A stretch of 64,000 bases of DNA from Trichobilharzia regenti. Its lineage: Eukaryota; Platyhelminthes; Trematoda; Strigeidida; Schistosomatidae. The stretch lies in NCBI GenBank assembly GCA_944472135.2, contig OX235270.1, forward strand, positions 47,802,352-47,866,351, in the 5' to 3' direction. This document shows positions 1 to 13,600 of this stretch, piece by piece (position 1 is the stretch's first letter; each line of letters begins with the position of its first letter). The notes beneath the pieces were generated by a model. That model was not told where the DNA came from and made no database searches. It saw only the letters and a program-made list of their open reading frames with translations. The position numbers and the translations under genes were made by a program.

Positions 1-1560
1 TCATTTCATTCTCTGAACTACTTTTTTCATTTAGTGTAAAATCCATTTCCCCTAGTGTACACCTTTAGGATGGAGGTATTTGGCATGTTGCAGTATTATT
101 GAAGAATACATTAATTCACATGATTCACAGTTTGAACACAATGGTCCTAGATACCAGACATATGTTACTGTGCAAACACAAACTAAATACCTCGCTCTAG
201 ACATCATTCATATATATATATATAACCATTTCCTACAGTGAATTAGCAATAACCACGATAACTACATGATAAGTTCGCTGACTTCGCTACCAGAAGGCAC
301 AGATTCGAATCCTGCATAAAACAACAATATCATTAAAGTTACAGATATTCTAGTCGTGAGAATGTACATGAACCTAAAACAAAGGTTTCTAACAACTGAC
401 ACCCCATGCTTTATTCACGAACCACAGGTTAATGTATGAAACGGTACCAGGTGACTGAATTTTAAAATCTGAGCCATACACGTACATGCAGAAAATGCAT
501 GTCTCTGCGATAAACTTATTCAGTACAAGTTATGCTGTCATCATGTGATAAGAAATCAATACTGATGTGCTTTCTAAGACACACATTTCAGCTGTTAGAA
601 TGCCTAAATGCATTCAGTTAAACAAACAATGGATTTCAAGGGAAATTTAACCCTTTTATCATTATTCACTGAATAATAGTAAGTAGACATAAACGAGATT
701 AAGCAAACCCACAAGCATAATAATGTGATGTCATTGAATTATATATATATATATATACCATGTGACGTTGATTTATCATTGCAATTAAAAGAACGTAAGC
801 ATAATTTATAAATAACCTACAATCAGTACTAACATTTCACAACAACTGCCATTCTAGTAATAATACTTTCTTTTTCTTTGAGGATTAGACATTATCTACT
901 GGAGCATGGATTTTCTGTACTACTTCCACAATAAAAAGCATGTCGACTCATAATGTTAGTGTGTGTGTGTGCGTGTGTGTGGTAATAATTAGCTTTATGT
1001 TGAAACACCGACTAGTTATATATATTTGAGCATTAGATGTTAGGAGTCAGTGTGGGAGAATTCTGAAGTGTCTGAGATATTCGGCACCACAACTTGAGAT
1101 ATGTACCACTAAGGTGCACTTGAACAACAGAATTTTAGTCCTGACAAAATTTGAATCCAAGGTCAAACGACTTACAAAGCTGAAGTTTACCGAGTGCTAG
1201 TACCAAGTTTCTGATAGTTAAAAAGAACTATGACATCATTCAGTACATTAAGGTAAATGTTGATTAACTGAATGACTGAAAGTTCTCTAACCATACGTTG
1301 AATTCAGCTAAGAGATATCGCACAGAACACTTACGATTTCACATGTTTTAAGAGGCTTCTAAAATGTTGTTTTTTTTTCCTATAGCAGCAGACTGAATTA
1401 GGTGGGTTTGGATTTGATGTAATTTGTAAGAGCTTGATAAAACATCAGGTAAATATTATTCTCCAATTTTTTAAACATAGTAGATATGAGTAAATGTTAC
1501 ACCATAGAAGCCACTACTGATTACGGTAACTTATAAGACTCACAGTTTAAGGCTACCAGG
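1..1560. other. Non-coding stretch with microsatellites
   Basis: I see no convincing gene on either strand. The DNA is AT-rich with stops in all frames. Short (TA)n runs lie near 209-224 and 740-758, and a (GT)n run near 957-980. Around 250-320 there is a weak tRNA-like B-box (AGATTCGAATCC) that could be a SINE remnant, but no A-box is convincing. Confidence 0.6.
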
Positions 1561-1564
1561 AGAA

Positions 1565-1893
1565 ATGGAGTGTCTATAGTCCTAAAGAAGAACAAAGATG
1601 CAGTCAAAATTGGCGCGGGTGCCGACTACGGCCACACGACGCAAGGACTCTGCAGTGGCACGATGAAGTTACGTTATGTAATGGCAGTGTGGTTGGTAAC
1701 ACATTATATTCACCCTTCGCTAAAAAAGCTTTCAAGGTATTTCATCGCATACCACTTAATCTTTCCAATAGACTTCATATTCGTCCACTGCACACAGCTG
1801 AGGCGGTAGGCATTCGAACTATTAAGCCTACATTATGGATTCAAAAGGAGTTCGTACGGCCATTATCCCTTCCTTGGTCCATTAAGGTTTAAC
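1565..1893 (+). pseudogene. Penelope-like element remnant (C-terminal endonuclease tail)
   Basis: Two short overlapping frames read like the C-terminal end of a Penelope-like element. The strongest part, at 1745-1880, contains FHRIPLNL, LHTAEAVGIRTIKPTLWIQK and EFVRPLSLPW. The same tail recurs in another decayed copy at 27.8-28.2 kb (mirrored at 48.6-49.0 kb), where a YIERT-like GIY-YIG motif precedes it. The upstream part is frameshifted and lacks a recognisable reverse transcriptase. This is a dead fragment. Assignment to the Penelope class rests on resemblance to the other copy rather than on catalytic residues seen here. Confidence 0.55.
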
Positions 1894-1899
1894 CAACTG

Positions 1900-3320
1900 A
1901 TGACTTCTCCACCACCCTTTACTTATATTTACAACCCCTCTCACATCATGCCTTAATCTTATCACATTTTCATTAAAATCTATTTTATTTACTTCCCTTA
2001 CAATCCAGCATTACTTAATCAGTTCATTTGTTTTTCTTAGCCCCTATCGACTACTTCAATTTGAACATTTGTTGAACTAATCATGATGTTAGTTATATTG
2101 AATTATTATGTGAGTGCTTTTGGAAAACGTTCGGTTGCCTCTAGCCAGGAGTATTTTTGAACTAACACTTCACCAGTAACTCTATCAGAACTCCTTTTCT
2201 TTTATAAATCACTGATTGACAAAAACGATGCATTTATTTTGGTGCTTTTCAAATACACTTTTTAACAAAAACTGACATAGACTTCACATAATTTCTATTG
2301 TACCCAGGCAATTTTACAATAATCTAGTGAATTAAATCGCTCATATATGTATATACCTGAAATAACGTCAATAAACTAATCTTTCTTCAGTAGTGAGACG
2401 AAAATAACACTATGGTAGACCCAGTAAATTCTCTTTACAAATTATGACGACTTTCTGACATTACGATAAGAAGACTGTAACAAATTTATGTAACAGCTCC
2501 TATCGATGATGACGATTACTAGTGAACCGGCTAGTATTCACAGCTCAACTTCAGCTGTGAAGAAGTTATCTTTCATTATAAGTGATATCCAACTTTTTTG
2601 TAGGTCTTATTAATGTAGACTACACATTCAAAATTATTTGCGAGAAATAATGGTTATTCATCAGATACTCTGAAGACTTTCAAAAGGCGATTCTATTTTG
2701 CCGTTTCACATTGGAAGTTCACTCCAATTGATGTACCAAATAACTTATTATTTATTACTTCTATGTGTAGGTAGTTAAGTGTCCAGATTATCTGGGGTAG
2801 GAGAAATTATTCAAGGTAACATAATCACTTCTACATATCAGAAAAATCTTAAGAATAAATTAATTAAAAAGCATTTACTACTGCAGAAAAGTCAGTTAAA
2901 TCTGGAGTGTTGTGTCGATGTCTAGGTGCAGATGGAGTGCAGAAAGAATGTTTCATACTGATCGAGGTCTTTCACCTGAACTCACTTATATAACCATGTA
3001 TAACTTTATTGATGGCTGCCGTACGAAGTGGTAGAACTTAGTTATATATTAAGAATAACAACAACTTATCATTTCCGGATAAATTTATCATATGCATGTT
3101 GTGAAACTTATATTTCCTGCCAATCAAAAATAGATTTCCTACCAAGAAAAATAGTCAGTTGACCTGAGTTACAGAAATGACTATTACAATCATAAAGATA
3201 TAGGTGAAATTAGTATCCTGAACGTAATAAGCTAGTGTGTTAGGCATGTATTTCATCACCGGATTACTCTATCGAAGCACAAATGTAACTTCTATAATCA
3301 TCGTATTCTCAACGTACACT
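1900..3320. other. Non-coding stretch
   Basis: No open frame with a recognisable product and no clear repeat structure. It is AT-rich spacer between two Penelope-like remnants. Confidence 0.5.
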
Positions 3321-3329
3321 GTCTACAAA

Positions 3330-5620
3330 GTGCAATTATTCCAAAGTCACTACGAGTTAAACCTCTTGAATATTCGCACAAATCCATACTCGCTGAAAAT
3401 CATACCTTCAAAGTATTTTTACGAGGAAAAATACATAACTGCAACGTCAAATTTGAATCTTATCGAACGAGAATCAAAAATATAGACGACTGTTTAACAT
3501 TACTTGTTACAAGCCATGTCTATGAATCCTTTCAAAAATTGTTTAATCAACGAGAATCTCATTTTCATAATGTCACTAAAAGAAGACAAATAGAAAAATT
3601 ATTGAAACTCGAAGAAAAGAAACAAACAAAATAAACCTCAGCAAATGATATGAAGAATATTACAGCCATACATAACATGTCAGACAAGATACTAACCGAA
3701 AATGAAATCTCATTACTACAGAAAGCTCTGAATTTCAATATCACTAGAAAGCCATTATCGGTTCAGGAAATAGCACCTATGATCGAACCTGCTCTACAAC
3801 AACTCACCAATGAAGAATCACAATCTGCTCGTCAAAAGATATCACACATATTAATCACACAACGAAACATACCATCTAATCTCACCAAACAAGAATATGA
3901 AGCCTTGAGAAATTTGAAGAAGGACAAAAGCATCGTTACAACGAAAACCGACAGGGGAAACGCGTCACTGAGGTAATGAACAGAACGGATTATGAAAAGA
4001 AGGCGATTAAACACCTATCTGAAGGATCATAGTTACTTATTGAAGAGAAGAAGAAATCCGCCGAATTCAACAAAATGAAACTAAATACAAACAGACTCCT
4101 TCAAGAAATGAAACCCAAAATTGGAAATTCTCTCTGGTTTAAGCTAAAACCAAAATCTTATGTACCTTCAAGATTCTACGGTCAACCAAAGATACATAAA
4201 CTCACAGTTCCATTGAGACCAGTAATAGATTTCACCAACTCACCGACATACAACCTATCTAAATACTTACTCTCGGTACTACAACCACTACAAAAGGATA
4301 CTCAAAACATTGTAAGAAACTCATATGATTTCAAATCCCAAATAGAACACCGAGAAATTGATTAAGAAGACATTATGGTAAGCTGTGATATTAACTCATT
4401 ATATACTAGTATACCTATTACCGAAAGTCTTGATGTCATTTGCAGTCTACTAGAATCAGGTACAAGGCTATCACAAAGATGTCCACTGGACAACAGTGAA
4501 ATAATTAAGAGCTTGAAATTCTGTCTAGAAAATAATTATTTTACATTTAAAGGGAGTTTATATAGACAGACAAATGGTGTTGCCATGGGTTCACCAGTCT
4601 GCCCAATAGTCGCCGACTTTTTCATGAATAAATTTGAAAATAACATCTTTTCAAGCATACTCACTCCTAAAATATGGTTAAGATATGTAGATGATACTTT
4701 TGTAGTACTAAAACGAGATATACACAATTCATGCCTGGAGATAACAAACTGTGTATCTCCCAGTATCCAGTTCACTTCGGAAGCTGAATAAGATGTCGGT
4801 GAACTACCATTTCTAGACTGCCTAGTTAAGAGAAAGGAAAACGGACATTTTAGTATATAGATATATTCAGGAAGAAAACCCACTCCAATAAATATTTAGA
4901 CTTCAAATCATCGCACTCCATCAGCACAAAGATTTCAGTTGTTTCAAGTCTTCTTAGACGAGCACACTCTCTGATAACGGATGACAAAGAAAAAGAAGAA
5001 GAAGAAGAAGAAATATCAAACATTACTGAAACTCTCAAGCAAAACAACTACCCAAGGACCTTGATCAACAAAATCAACATAGACACCAAGTATGGACGAA
5101 AACGCATTCCGAAAACATGGACATCAACAGTCGTCATTCCATATGGAGCAGAGACGTCAGACGATATCAGAAGAGTACTCAATCATCTCGACATTGGAGT
5201 TTTCTTCAAAACGTCAGACACACTACGAAACAACCTTGTCCATATAAAAGACCAAATCCCAAAAGATTCTCTATCTAATTGTGTCTATAAAATAAAATGC
5301 TTGCAATGTGATGCGATATACATCGGACAAACATCTCGAGAAATCAAAATCAGAAGAAATGAACACCGTAGAGCATCTATTTGACCACCGAGAAATCCGG
5401 TTGAACTAGAAAAACTTGAAAAATCATCAGCCACATAGGTCTACACGCTATAGAATCAGGCCACAAAATTGATTTTGACAATATTCAAATCACCATCCAG
5501 AAAAACTTCAGAAATCACAAAGAACGTCTAATATCAGAAGCACTTCATATCAAGTGAAATCCAAATTTCCTGAATAGGAATGATGGACTAAAACAGAATC
5601 TGACCTGGTTACAACACCTC
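3330..5620 (+). pseudogene. Penelope-like retroelement (RT + GIY-YIG endonuclease), decayed
   Basis: This is one element broken into frames at about 3480-3975, 4075-4365, 4375-4791 and 5061-5384. In order it shows an N-terminal Penelope region (SLLQKALNFNI, QRNIPSNLTKQEYEAL), then RT with FYGQPKIHK and LRPVIDF, motif A (SCDINSLYTSIPI), motif B (GVAMGSPVCPIVADFF) and motif C with an intact YVDD at about 4687-4698. A GIY-YIG-type endonuclease follows (VYKIKCLQCDAIYIGQTSRE, then RRNEH). Penelope-like elements carry exactly this RT plus GIY-YIG pairing and use the nuclease to prime on target DNA. Stops at 3976, 4363 and 4789 and frame changes in the linker near 4850-5060 make it non-functional. 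It is distinct from the families at 1.6 kb and 27.8 kb. Confidence 0.85.
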
Positions 5621-5734
5621 CCTCCCTCATGAAGTGACAAAATCAACACGAATGTGATAAGCAAGTTCACTATGTAAACACACTCTACTTTTATCATTTC
5701 TATTTTTTTATTTTTTATTTACAGCTTGATTCCA

Positions 5735-5890
5735 CACTGTATTTTTGGTACAAGTATGGAATTTTCAGCATGGGTATCGGTAGCCCAAATTTTGCAGGCC
5801 GACCATAGATATCAGGTGTGAGTTGGCAGGGGATCGAACCCCGGACCATGTGCATGGTCGGCGAGAGTCCTAACCACTGTGCCACCGAAA
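5735..5890 (-). mobile_element. tRNA-derived SINE fragment
   Basis: Read on the minus strand, 5885-5815 has a tRNA-like head: A-box TGGCACAGTGGTTAGG and B-box GGGTTCGATCCCC with tRNA spacing. A T/A-rich tail runs toward 5700. This is an RNA polymerase III type internal promoter of a SINE. It does not fold as an intact tRNA over its full length. Confidence 0.6.
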
Positions 5891-6044
5891 TTAAAGTACG
5901 ATTTAAAACGATTAGTCCCTTTTGTAAATTCTGATAGCGTTATTAGAAAAATTAGGTTAAATAAAGGTTAGAAATATTTTGACATAATAGTATTCTGTGA
6001 CATCTCTAAGAGCTAACATAATAAGTATTTCTTTTTTCATTTCC

Positions 6045-6185
6045 TTGCTTTTGAGTGGAATATGTGTCTTCAAGCTTCATGTTAGAAGTTTTAGTAGAGA
6101 CGGCATACGTTTTGAAAGTAGAGGGTTGCTAGCCCCATGCCCAATCTCCTTACATATCAGCACTCGCTACAACCTAACCAAGGTT
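6045..6185 (-). mobile_element. SINE body fragment
   Basis: The minus strand matches the body shared by other SINE copies in this window (10.44-10.68, 28.55-28.70, 48.13-48.31 and 61.25-61.40 kb). The shared segment reads GGGCATGGGGCTAGCAACCC and is followed by a 3' part about 80 nt on containing GCTTGAAG. The tRNA-like head is missing. Confidence 0.5.
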
Positions 6186-6354
6186 CCACAGTACGTCGGT
6201 TTAGAGTCGAACACGAACAACCTAGTATGGTTCATCAGCATTCTACAAATGAACCAACGAGCGAAAATATTCGTATAAAGAAGAGAAAATATTTAGCTGA
6301 TCGACATATTTAAACCTTGAAAAACCAGTCTCACTGCCTATGCAAAAATAAAGA

Positions 6355-9300
6355 TATTATTATTATTATTATTCACTTCCGTTAGGAATGGAACATAGGG
6401 CTTCAACAACACAACTCCACTTTGTTCTATTTTCTGTCGTCCTATTCAGCTGGGTCCACGATTGACCATAATCTCTCATCTCCTCCTCGCAAGATCTTCA
6501 CATCACTCTTGGACGACCAACTCATCGCTTCCCATTTGGATTCCACTCTAGCGATAGCCTAGCGCGCGATGTCATTCAACGGACTCCTCAATGTATGTCC
6601 TATCCATCTTCATTTTCTCCTACATATTCGTTGAGCAATAGGCTCTTCGTTGGTTTATTCCCACAGTTTCTTGTTACTAATTCTCTCCAACCGGCCATTC
6701 CATCTTCAATATCGAGAGAGAAAGCAGCTGTTGATAAAAGTCTGCGACCTGTTGGAAATCTTTTTTCTGACAAGCACGCCAAGTTTCTGGCCCAAAGAGA
6801 AGGACCGACTTGAAAATTCGAATCTTGTTCTTTATGCTGGCTGAGTGCAGAAGATTTCCGAACTGGTTTCAGGTTGATGAAGGTGCATATCGCCCTTCTG
6901 ATTCTGGTTTTGACATCTCCATCCCTTCTGCCTGTCTGTGATTGAAACCGTGCTTCCTGTCTAGATAAGTGAAGGAAGTACCTTCTGTTGAATCTCTCTT
7001 TTTGATGGTGATTCGTGCTGACTGTTGTTGCTGTTGTTTCGTTGGTTATCTTAATCACCTCCGTCTTCTTTATGTTCACCTGCAGTCCCATCTTCTCTGG
7101 CTGCTTCTTCAGCCAGTTTGCTGTTTTTCGTCTCCCTCTAAGTCTTCGACTTTCTGTGACATTAGACACAAATCATCCACGCGCGAAATCCACATCTTCT
7201 AGAATCTTCTTATAAGTCAGTCGAACGTATTCCTGTCTTCTCACTCCCCATGCACAGTCTGATGCATAATCCAGTTCACCACAATTAAGAACATCATCGG
7301 TGATAATAGGCAGCCTTCTCTTACTCCTGAATTCACTTCAAGGGTTGGCTTCGCTGAGTTTTCCGTTTTGGATCACCTGAAACGTTGCATTGTCATGTAG
7401 CCAGCTGTCGAATGAGGTTGACAGAGACTTGGGCACTGCATGCCATAGTGTTGAAGCAGCTTCCCGGCTGGACTCCAGTAGCTTGTCACATTCAAGACTT
7501 CTGATTTCGTTGGAGGATTGGTGTCCACTGGCAGGCAACTCTGTGCGTCCTGTTGGTGGTGGTGTATTTCTCGACGAGTTGCAAGTGATGGGCGATTCAA
7601 GAGTCCTTTGAAGTGATCAGCCCATTAATTTGACTTGGTAGTCAGGTTCCCTCGACACATCTCTTATACTTTTCATCATCTGGGTTGATCTCCTCGAGGA
7701 AAGCGAGCAGTCTGGTTATCTAATATAATGTCCTGTGATCTCTTTTACCTACCGCTCACCTGCCTGTTCTGCTTCAGTTTCCGGCCAGTGTGTCAGAGAA
7801 TTGTCTTCAGTCTCTCGCAGCGCTCTTCTTCACTTTTCTATTCAGTGCAGTGTACATTGAACTCCACTTCTCCTTCCCCTGTTGTGCATCTCTGCATTGA
7901 GTCATCTTCTCTTTCCCCATCCTCCTCTCCTCTCCTCGACTAGCTTCTAGGTAGAAGTCCGTTGACAACCATCCCCTGTCGTGTCGCTTCTTTCTTCCTA
8001 GAATAGTTGCACACGTTTCCTTGAACATCACCATTAGAGAGTTAGTTCCGATGTTCTTCCACACACAGGTGTAGGTGTCCTCAGTGATAACGCGTAGTGT
8101 CTCCGACTTTGTTCTGATCTAATCTGTAGTGAAGATATCCCATGTAGTTTTGTCCTTCACTTTCTGCATGCTGAACCTAAGTTGTGGCCTGTCTCCAGTT
8201 GTTTTGAGGGATTTCAGCTCCACCTTGGAGGTTCCTCGAACCAGACAATGATGAGAGTCCACATCTGCTCCCCTTCTCAACTTTGTGTCCAGCAGGCTAG
8301 CTGCATCTCCACTTTCTTGAGTAACACTGAGACGAAGTCTATCTGGTTTTTGGTGGGCCCTTCATGCGAAATCCATGTTGCTTTGTGTATATCCCTGTGC
8401 TTGTATACGCTGACTCCGATCACCAGATCATTAAAAGCGTAGAAGTCTGCGAAGAGTTCTCCATTCCCATTCATTTCGTCCAGAGCCTCTCAACCCATGA
8501 TAAGTTCTCTTCATGTATTATCTGGTCACAGTTTGGCATTCATATTACCCATAAGGATTTTGATGTCTCCATTTGGAATGTTGTCGACTACTGTTTTTAG
8601 TTGTCTATAAAAAATTTCCTTCTTCTCTTGCTTCGCGTTGTTTGTAACAATGTGTGTAGCATTGGATAATTGTGACCTGCCTTACTTCCTTTCGAGTTGA
8701 ATCTTGCTGTCATGCTCCTGGATGAAATTGGTTCCGACTGCATAAGAGCTGTGGCTTCCGCTGGTGACATCATGATAGTCACTCACTGCCTCTGTGTGCT
8801 TGTGGTTGTCGTCTGGATGACCGGAGCAGACAACTGACTTACCAGTTGACAATTTTGATAGTCCACATCGATTCCATCTGGTGTCACAGATGCCCAGCAT
8901 TTCTATGCCATATCTTCGCATTTCTTTGGCTACATCGGTAGCCTTCCCAGTCTCGTACATTGTACGTAAATCCCACGTCCCCATTCTTATTCTTGCTTTC
9001 ATCGAGAGGAGATACATCGACTGGCTGACTGGTTTCCCGGAGGCTTTCACCAGCTCGCGTAATTTCGCCTCTCCGACTCCAGCGAAGAATAAGGTTGTTA
9101 TTTGAATTATTTGTATTTTAAATATTTTTTGTGCGTTGAAGTTTCTGTAGGAGTTTGAATGGTTTTACTGCGTAGGGTCGATGGTTCTACTCCTAACCCT
9201 CCGTCTTTACGCGGGCTTGAGAGAGGCTAGAATACTGGGAAGTTAGTTAACTAGGCGAGGTCTGTCTGCTCTAAGAAGAAAGGAATAAAGAAACACATGA

Positions 9301-9470
9301 CCACCTAGCTTTAATGGCAGTAATCTGGTGAATGGTGACCAGCAGTGGGATCGAGGGTGCTACTTTTGTCCCACCTGGAGGCGTCACTAGTATGTACCTG
9401 CATTCCCTAGTGAGTGGTGCTATTCCGACTGATTCGAAACTAAAATCTATCGTTCGAAACATGTGTTATT
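6355..9470 (-). pseudogene. RTE-clade (SR2-like) non-LTR retrotransposon, nearly full length, decayed
   Basis: Read on the minus strand from about 9470. A 5' leader has a short frame (9462-9271, TPPGGTKVAPS, IKARWSCVSLF). An apurinic-type endonuclease N-terminus follows at 9050-8690 (RIRMGTWDLRTMYETGKATD, MLGICDTRWNRCG). The endonuclease middle is at 8474-8280 (FADFYAFNDLVIGVSVYKHR, IHKATWISHEGPTKNQIDF). RT fragments are scattered, and the C-terminal region lies at 7169-6420 (MGLQVNIKKTEVIKI, then a degenerate RPR-type tail). The 3' end is an (ATT)n run at 6356-6373, the simple-repeat tail typical of RTE elements. Many frameshifts and stops break the single pol frame. A second, shorter copy of the same family lies at 61.83-62.66 kb. 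Confidence 0.8.
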
Positions 9471-9834
9471 CACCAGAGCACTTGGGCCACAAGAGCCACG
9501 TTTTGTGCAATGGAAATTAGTTAATATTGGTTTTTTAAGTCAATTATGAGTTTTCCGCTGATTGATTGGACCGTAAGGTTCAGACTCTGTTAACGAGTCG
9601 GCTCTCAGTATGGACGCTGCGACGATTTCTGAGGATTAATTTGTTAAGAGAGGCCAAACATTTCAGTCCAATTAATATTAAGGAAATTAAAATTGATCTA
9701 AAAATAAATAATAGCTTAAACTCTATGATATCATCTACTTTCAAAAGCGATATTTCACAGGTGAAGTAAATAAGTAACTGACTATCTTGACAGTAACAGG
9801 TGGCTAACTGAAACGAATTCTTTGTATTTGAAAC

Positions 9835-10012
9835 ATGCGGCTCCTAACGTTTAAGTTTCAGTAGGGATGATGTTGTTTTTACGGTTTCAGGTTACTAGAC
9901 TCATGCCTAACCGTCTTCTCTTTTTCATGCTTAATATCAGCTAGTACACAAAGCGGAGTTTGGAAATGTGTCAACGAGGAATCGAACCCGAACATCCAAA
10001 CATGCTTGATGA
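9835..10012 (-). mobile_element. SINE fragment with B-box
   Basis: The minus strand shows a B-box (GGGTTCGATTCC at about 9990-9979) followed by the common SINE body (GGTTAGGCATGAGTCTAGTA, then a GTAAAAACA stretch). It is the same family as the full copy at 10439-10683, in the opposite orientation. Confidence 0.55.
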
Positions 10013-10438
10013 ACGTTTTCTATTAAAATTAGATGTAGTAAAGTCTGCATAAATGCTTTCTACTGAAATAAGTTTCAAAAAAAGTGATCAAAACATTTCT
10101 CGAACTCGTCCTGAAGAAAATACTATCTAGTAGAAGCAGAAAAATCCTACTTTTGAAGCAATCTTTCTTTGTTTTAAGTAATATAAAACTACATTTCGAC
10201 TCTAGCTGATCAGACAACTTAAAGGCTTATCCAGTCAGCAGTCTGTTCTGTCTATTCCTCTCTCTTACACACATACACACACAACTCATGGACAGAACAT
10301 TTTACCTACTTTGCGTTCGTCTGAATGTAATTTTTATCTGCCTTCTGTAAGACGAAGCCAGTGCCTTGCCATACATTGGATTATTACAGTTTTAATTTTG
10401 TACTCATATTAAAATTAAAGAATACTCCATAGCATAAC

Positions 10439-10683
10439 CAGTGGTACACCAGTAGAATGCTCGCCAACGAAGCGTGTGGTTCTGGGTTTGATCCCCAGCC
10501 GATGCACTCCCAAACCTCGCTAAGCTGATAGTATGGTCGGTAAAGAGGGAAGGTTTGGCATGAGACTAGCAACCCGACCCCGTAAAAATAAAACCATTGC
10601 TACCGCAATTTCAAAGCTTTAGCCTGAAGCCCCATGTTACATTCAGAACATAAAGGAATAAAACAGAAATTTAAAAAAATCAC
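10439..10683 (+). mobile_element. Full-length tRNA-derived SINE with target-site duplication
   Basis: The head at 10439-10505 is tRNA-like (AGTGGTACACCAGTAGAATG; B-box GGGTTTGATCCCC). The body that follows is shared with the other SINE copies here (GAAGGTTTGGCATGAGACTA), and it ends in an A-rich tail. The 8-bp sequence AGCATAAC flanks it exactly (10431-10438 and 10684-10691). This marks a single insertion and defines both ends of the family, which makes it a useful reference for recognising the truncated copies. Confidence 0.75.
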
Positions 10684-10691
10684 AGCATAAC

Positions 10692-13600
10692 AGTAGAGTT
10701 TTGAAACTGATGTCATGAAGCCAGTATATGTTGAGAGTTGTAATTTTAACGTCTTAAAATTCTCATAATTTTGTGAGATTTATCTTGTATAACTTTTTTA
10801 GTGTATTTATTTACAGAACATCTTTTGGATAGGTTTTCACGATTGACAATCAGCTTTTTAACCGTATGACATGAATTCTGGTACACAATAAAAATTAATG
10901 TGTTCGCGTACAGCATCTTGTATGTTGTTATAATTCTTTAAAAAGCTTAATGAATTATATCCCGTTGTTAGATTTTTTCCTCCATAAAATTGTTAAAATC
11001 AGGCAGATAAAAAGGTACAAGAACAGTAGGCCATTTTACTGAAATATATCAAGCATTAAATGAGCAGTGCGTAAAATATTAAATTCATTGAAACAAATGC
11101 CAAATAGGGCAAAAAATAATTCAGGAAATAAGTAAATAATGGTAAAAAAAAATAAAGCTGCTAAGGATATAGAGAAAAAACACTTTTGGGGCAGTGCTTA
11201 AGACTTTGTATGATACGATACAAAAACAAATTGAATGAGTTTTTACATTTTTTGTTAGTCAGTAAGAGCTTCTCCGAGTGACAATTCTTCAGGAAAACCA
11301 AACATTGGTATGAATTACATTGAAAGCGAAACATATGGTTATTAAATCTTTAGTACGGAAAATTCCCTAAATGTATTCTATTAAACTAGTTTAATACATA
11401 ATTTTGAATAAAACATGATTTAGAAACAACCATTCTGTTTAAAATCAGTGTACTATGGATTCTCTGAAAATTTGGTTGCTATCCCCAGTCTGAGTATTCT
11501 TCCGTAAAGCTTTCAATATCGCCCTAAATGTAATCTTAAGTGCTAATTCACAAGAAGTAACGCTTTATGTACTTACTCCCTTCAACGCCACAAAAATTAA
11601 CAAAATAACCCGTTTTAGGATAACAATAACTAAAATATCAGTCCTTGCGTTTCTATTATAATCAGCTGTTGAACAAAACTTATTTAATTAAATAAACCAC
11701 TTTTGATATAAATGCAATGTGACAAATTAATACAGATGGAGAGCTGCGGCTTCTATCCATTCGAGTATCACTTAGGAGAGAACGTACCATTAATACAATG
11801 CACATTTCAGAACAAGTGATAAAGTACATAGATGAAAAGGTTTTTCTCCCCTAACGTTTTTCCTTCACCCATCATATGAAGCTGCACTTTAATGGCTTTT
11901 TAGAGAGCTAACCAGCAGCCGAACATCCAAACGATGTTATTGTATACTGAAACATTATAGAGAAATAAAAACTTTTCGATCTCATTACGATAATCAGTGA
12001 TGAACTGCTAGGAACTGCTGATGAGACTGCAACAGTGACGACGCACCATGAATTGGAAGCTGAATCAGAGAATTTAACAATCACATAGCCATTTTGGAGA
12101 TAACATATCAGTATATTGCCTCTAAGTTTTTCATGTGATGGAATATCTGCTCAATTATGCTTGGTGATTTATTTTTAAGCGATAAAGCTGAGAGTTACTT
12201 AGGAAACAAGATCTCAATTATTGCCCACATTGATTTCCAAACGTATATACTTTGACATTTTAAAAGAAATGTCATGATGACGAGAAAATGACTTTGTTGA
12301 TCAATTCCCTTAGGAGGTTCTCAGTATATCATAACCTACAAAGGGAAATTCCAATCAGGAAACCAACCACTTTATTTAGGATATTCAGAACCTAAGATGT
12401 TAATATTCATCACTATATTCTGTTTCATGATTACAGCTGTCTAAATATTCCGAGCAAAGTCTTGACCGTTGTATTATTCTCACCATAATATATTATCAAA
12501 TATTTTGTTGACTATACAATCAATTTTTCAGTGTCTTTTTTACATTTCTCTTTTCTTTTAAGAAGTTAAAATAAAACTTGAAGATCAATAAAATATTTTG
12601 AGTGAACGCTCAATATATATGAATGATAGGCTACAGAAAATAACTGAATCAGTCACATATTTATAATGTGTATTTTTTAAGACAGAAAAATATCACTCAG
12701 CAACTACATGCGTTTCCACGTACTTCGCAATACGCTACATATATTCTCCCAGTTAATAACACACTATCTGACAATTTGAACTGCTGTAGGCGCAGAATGG
12801 CTGTAGCTTATAATCAACAGAATGAAAGATGATTTCTTAAAGTGAAGAATTACAGCTTCAAATAAACAATGCTGCAATGAATGTATATACAGTGTGTACT
12901 GGAAGAATGACTCTTTAGGCTGTAATGGGGAATGTCACAACAACCTCAAATAAATAAATACCACAAGATATGAATGTCAGTGGACTGAATGAGTTGTATG
13001 TGTGTATGCATGTAGTGAGATATACAACATATGCAAATAAAAAGATGTGACATATATATGTATATATATTAAAGATTCCCATTGTAAAATCTAGAACATG
13101 TGTGAGAGAACAACAGTGTTCTCAACTAGATCTTTTCGGGCTTTACTGTAGTTTGTAGGAATTCATAAATAAATGTTAAATATAAGACAATATTTTCCAC
13201 GTATATATAATATATAGTTACCAAAGCATGAAATAAAGGACAGAAGACAACAAAATTATCTGTTGTAAAAATTATCAGTGTTAAACAAACAGAACGGTCA
13301 GATAACTAAATCATTAGTGATTGATGCAATGGACTGGTGACTGGAACTAAGACTAAAATCAGAATTGAGGGAAGATTCGAATCAGAAGTTACAGAGTTAC
13401 TGATCATACGGTATCTAGACTATCATAATAGATGCAGTTGTTAACCAGATCACAATTTCACTTTAGGCACCAAGTCTTTTCCTCAGTTTTAGGGTGAATA
13501 TCGTTTATGCATGAATATCGTTTAGACAGATTAGCTGCCCGGTACATTAAAATTCAGTCTAAACCACACCCCATCAGAAGACAAATTGACGAACTGTTTG

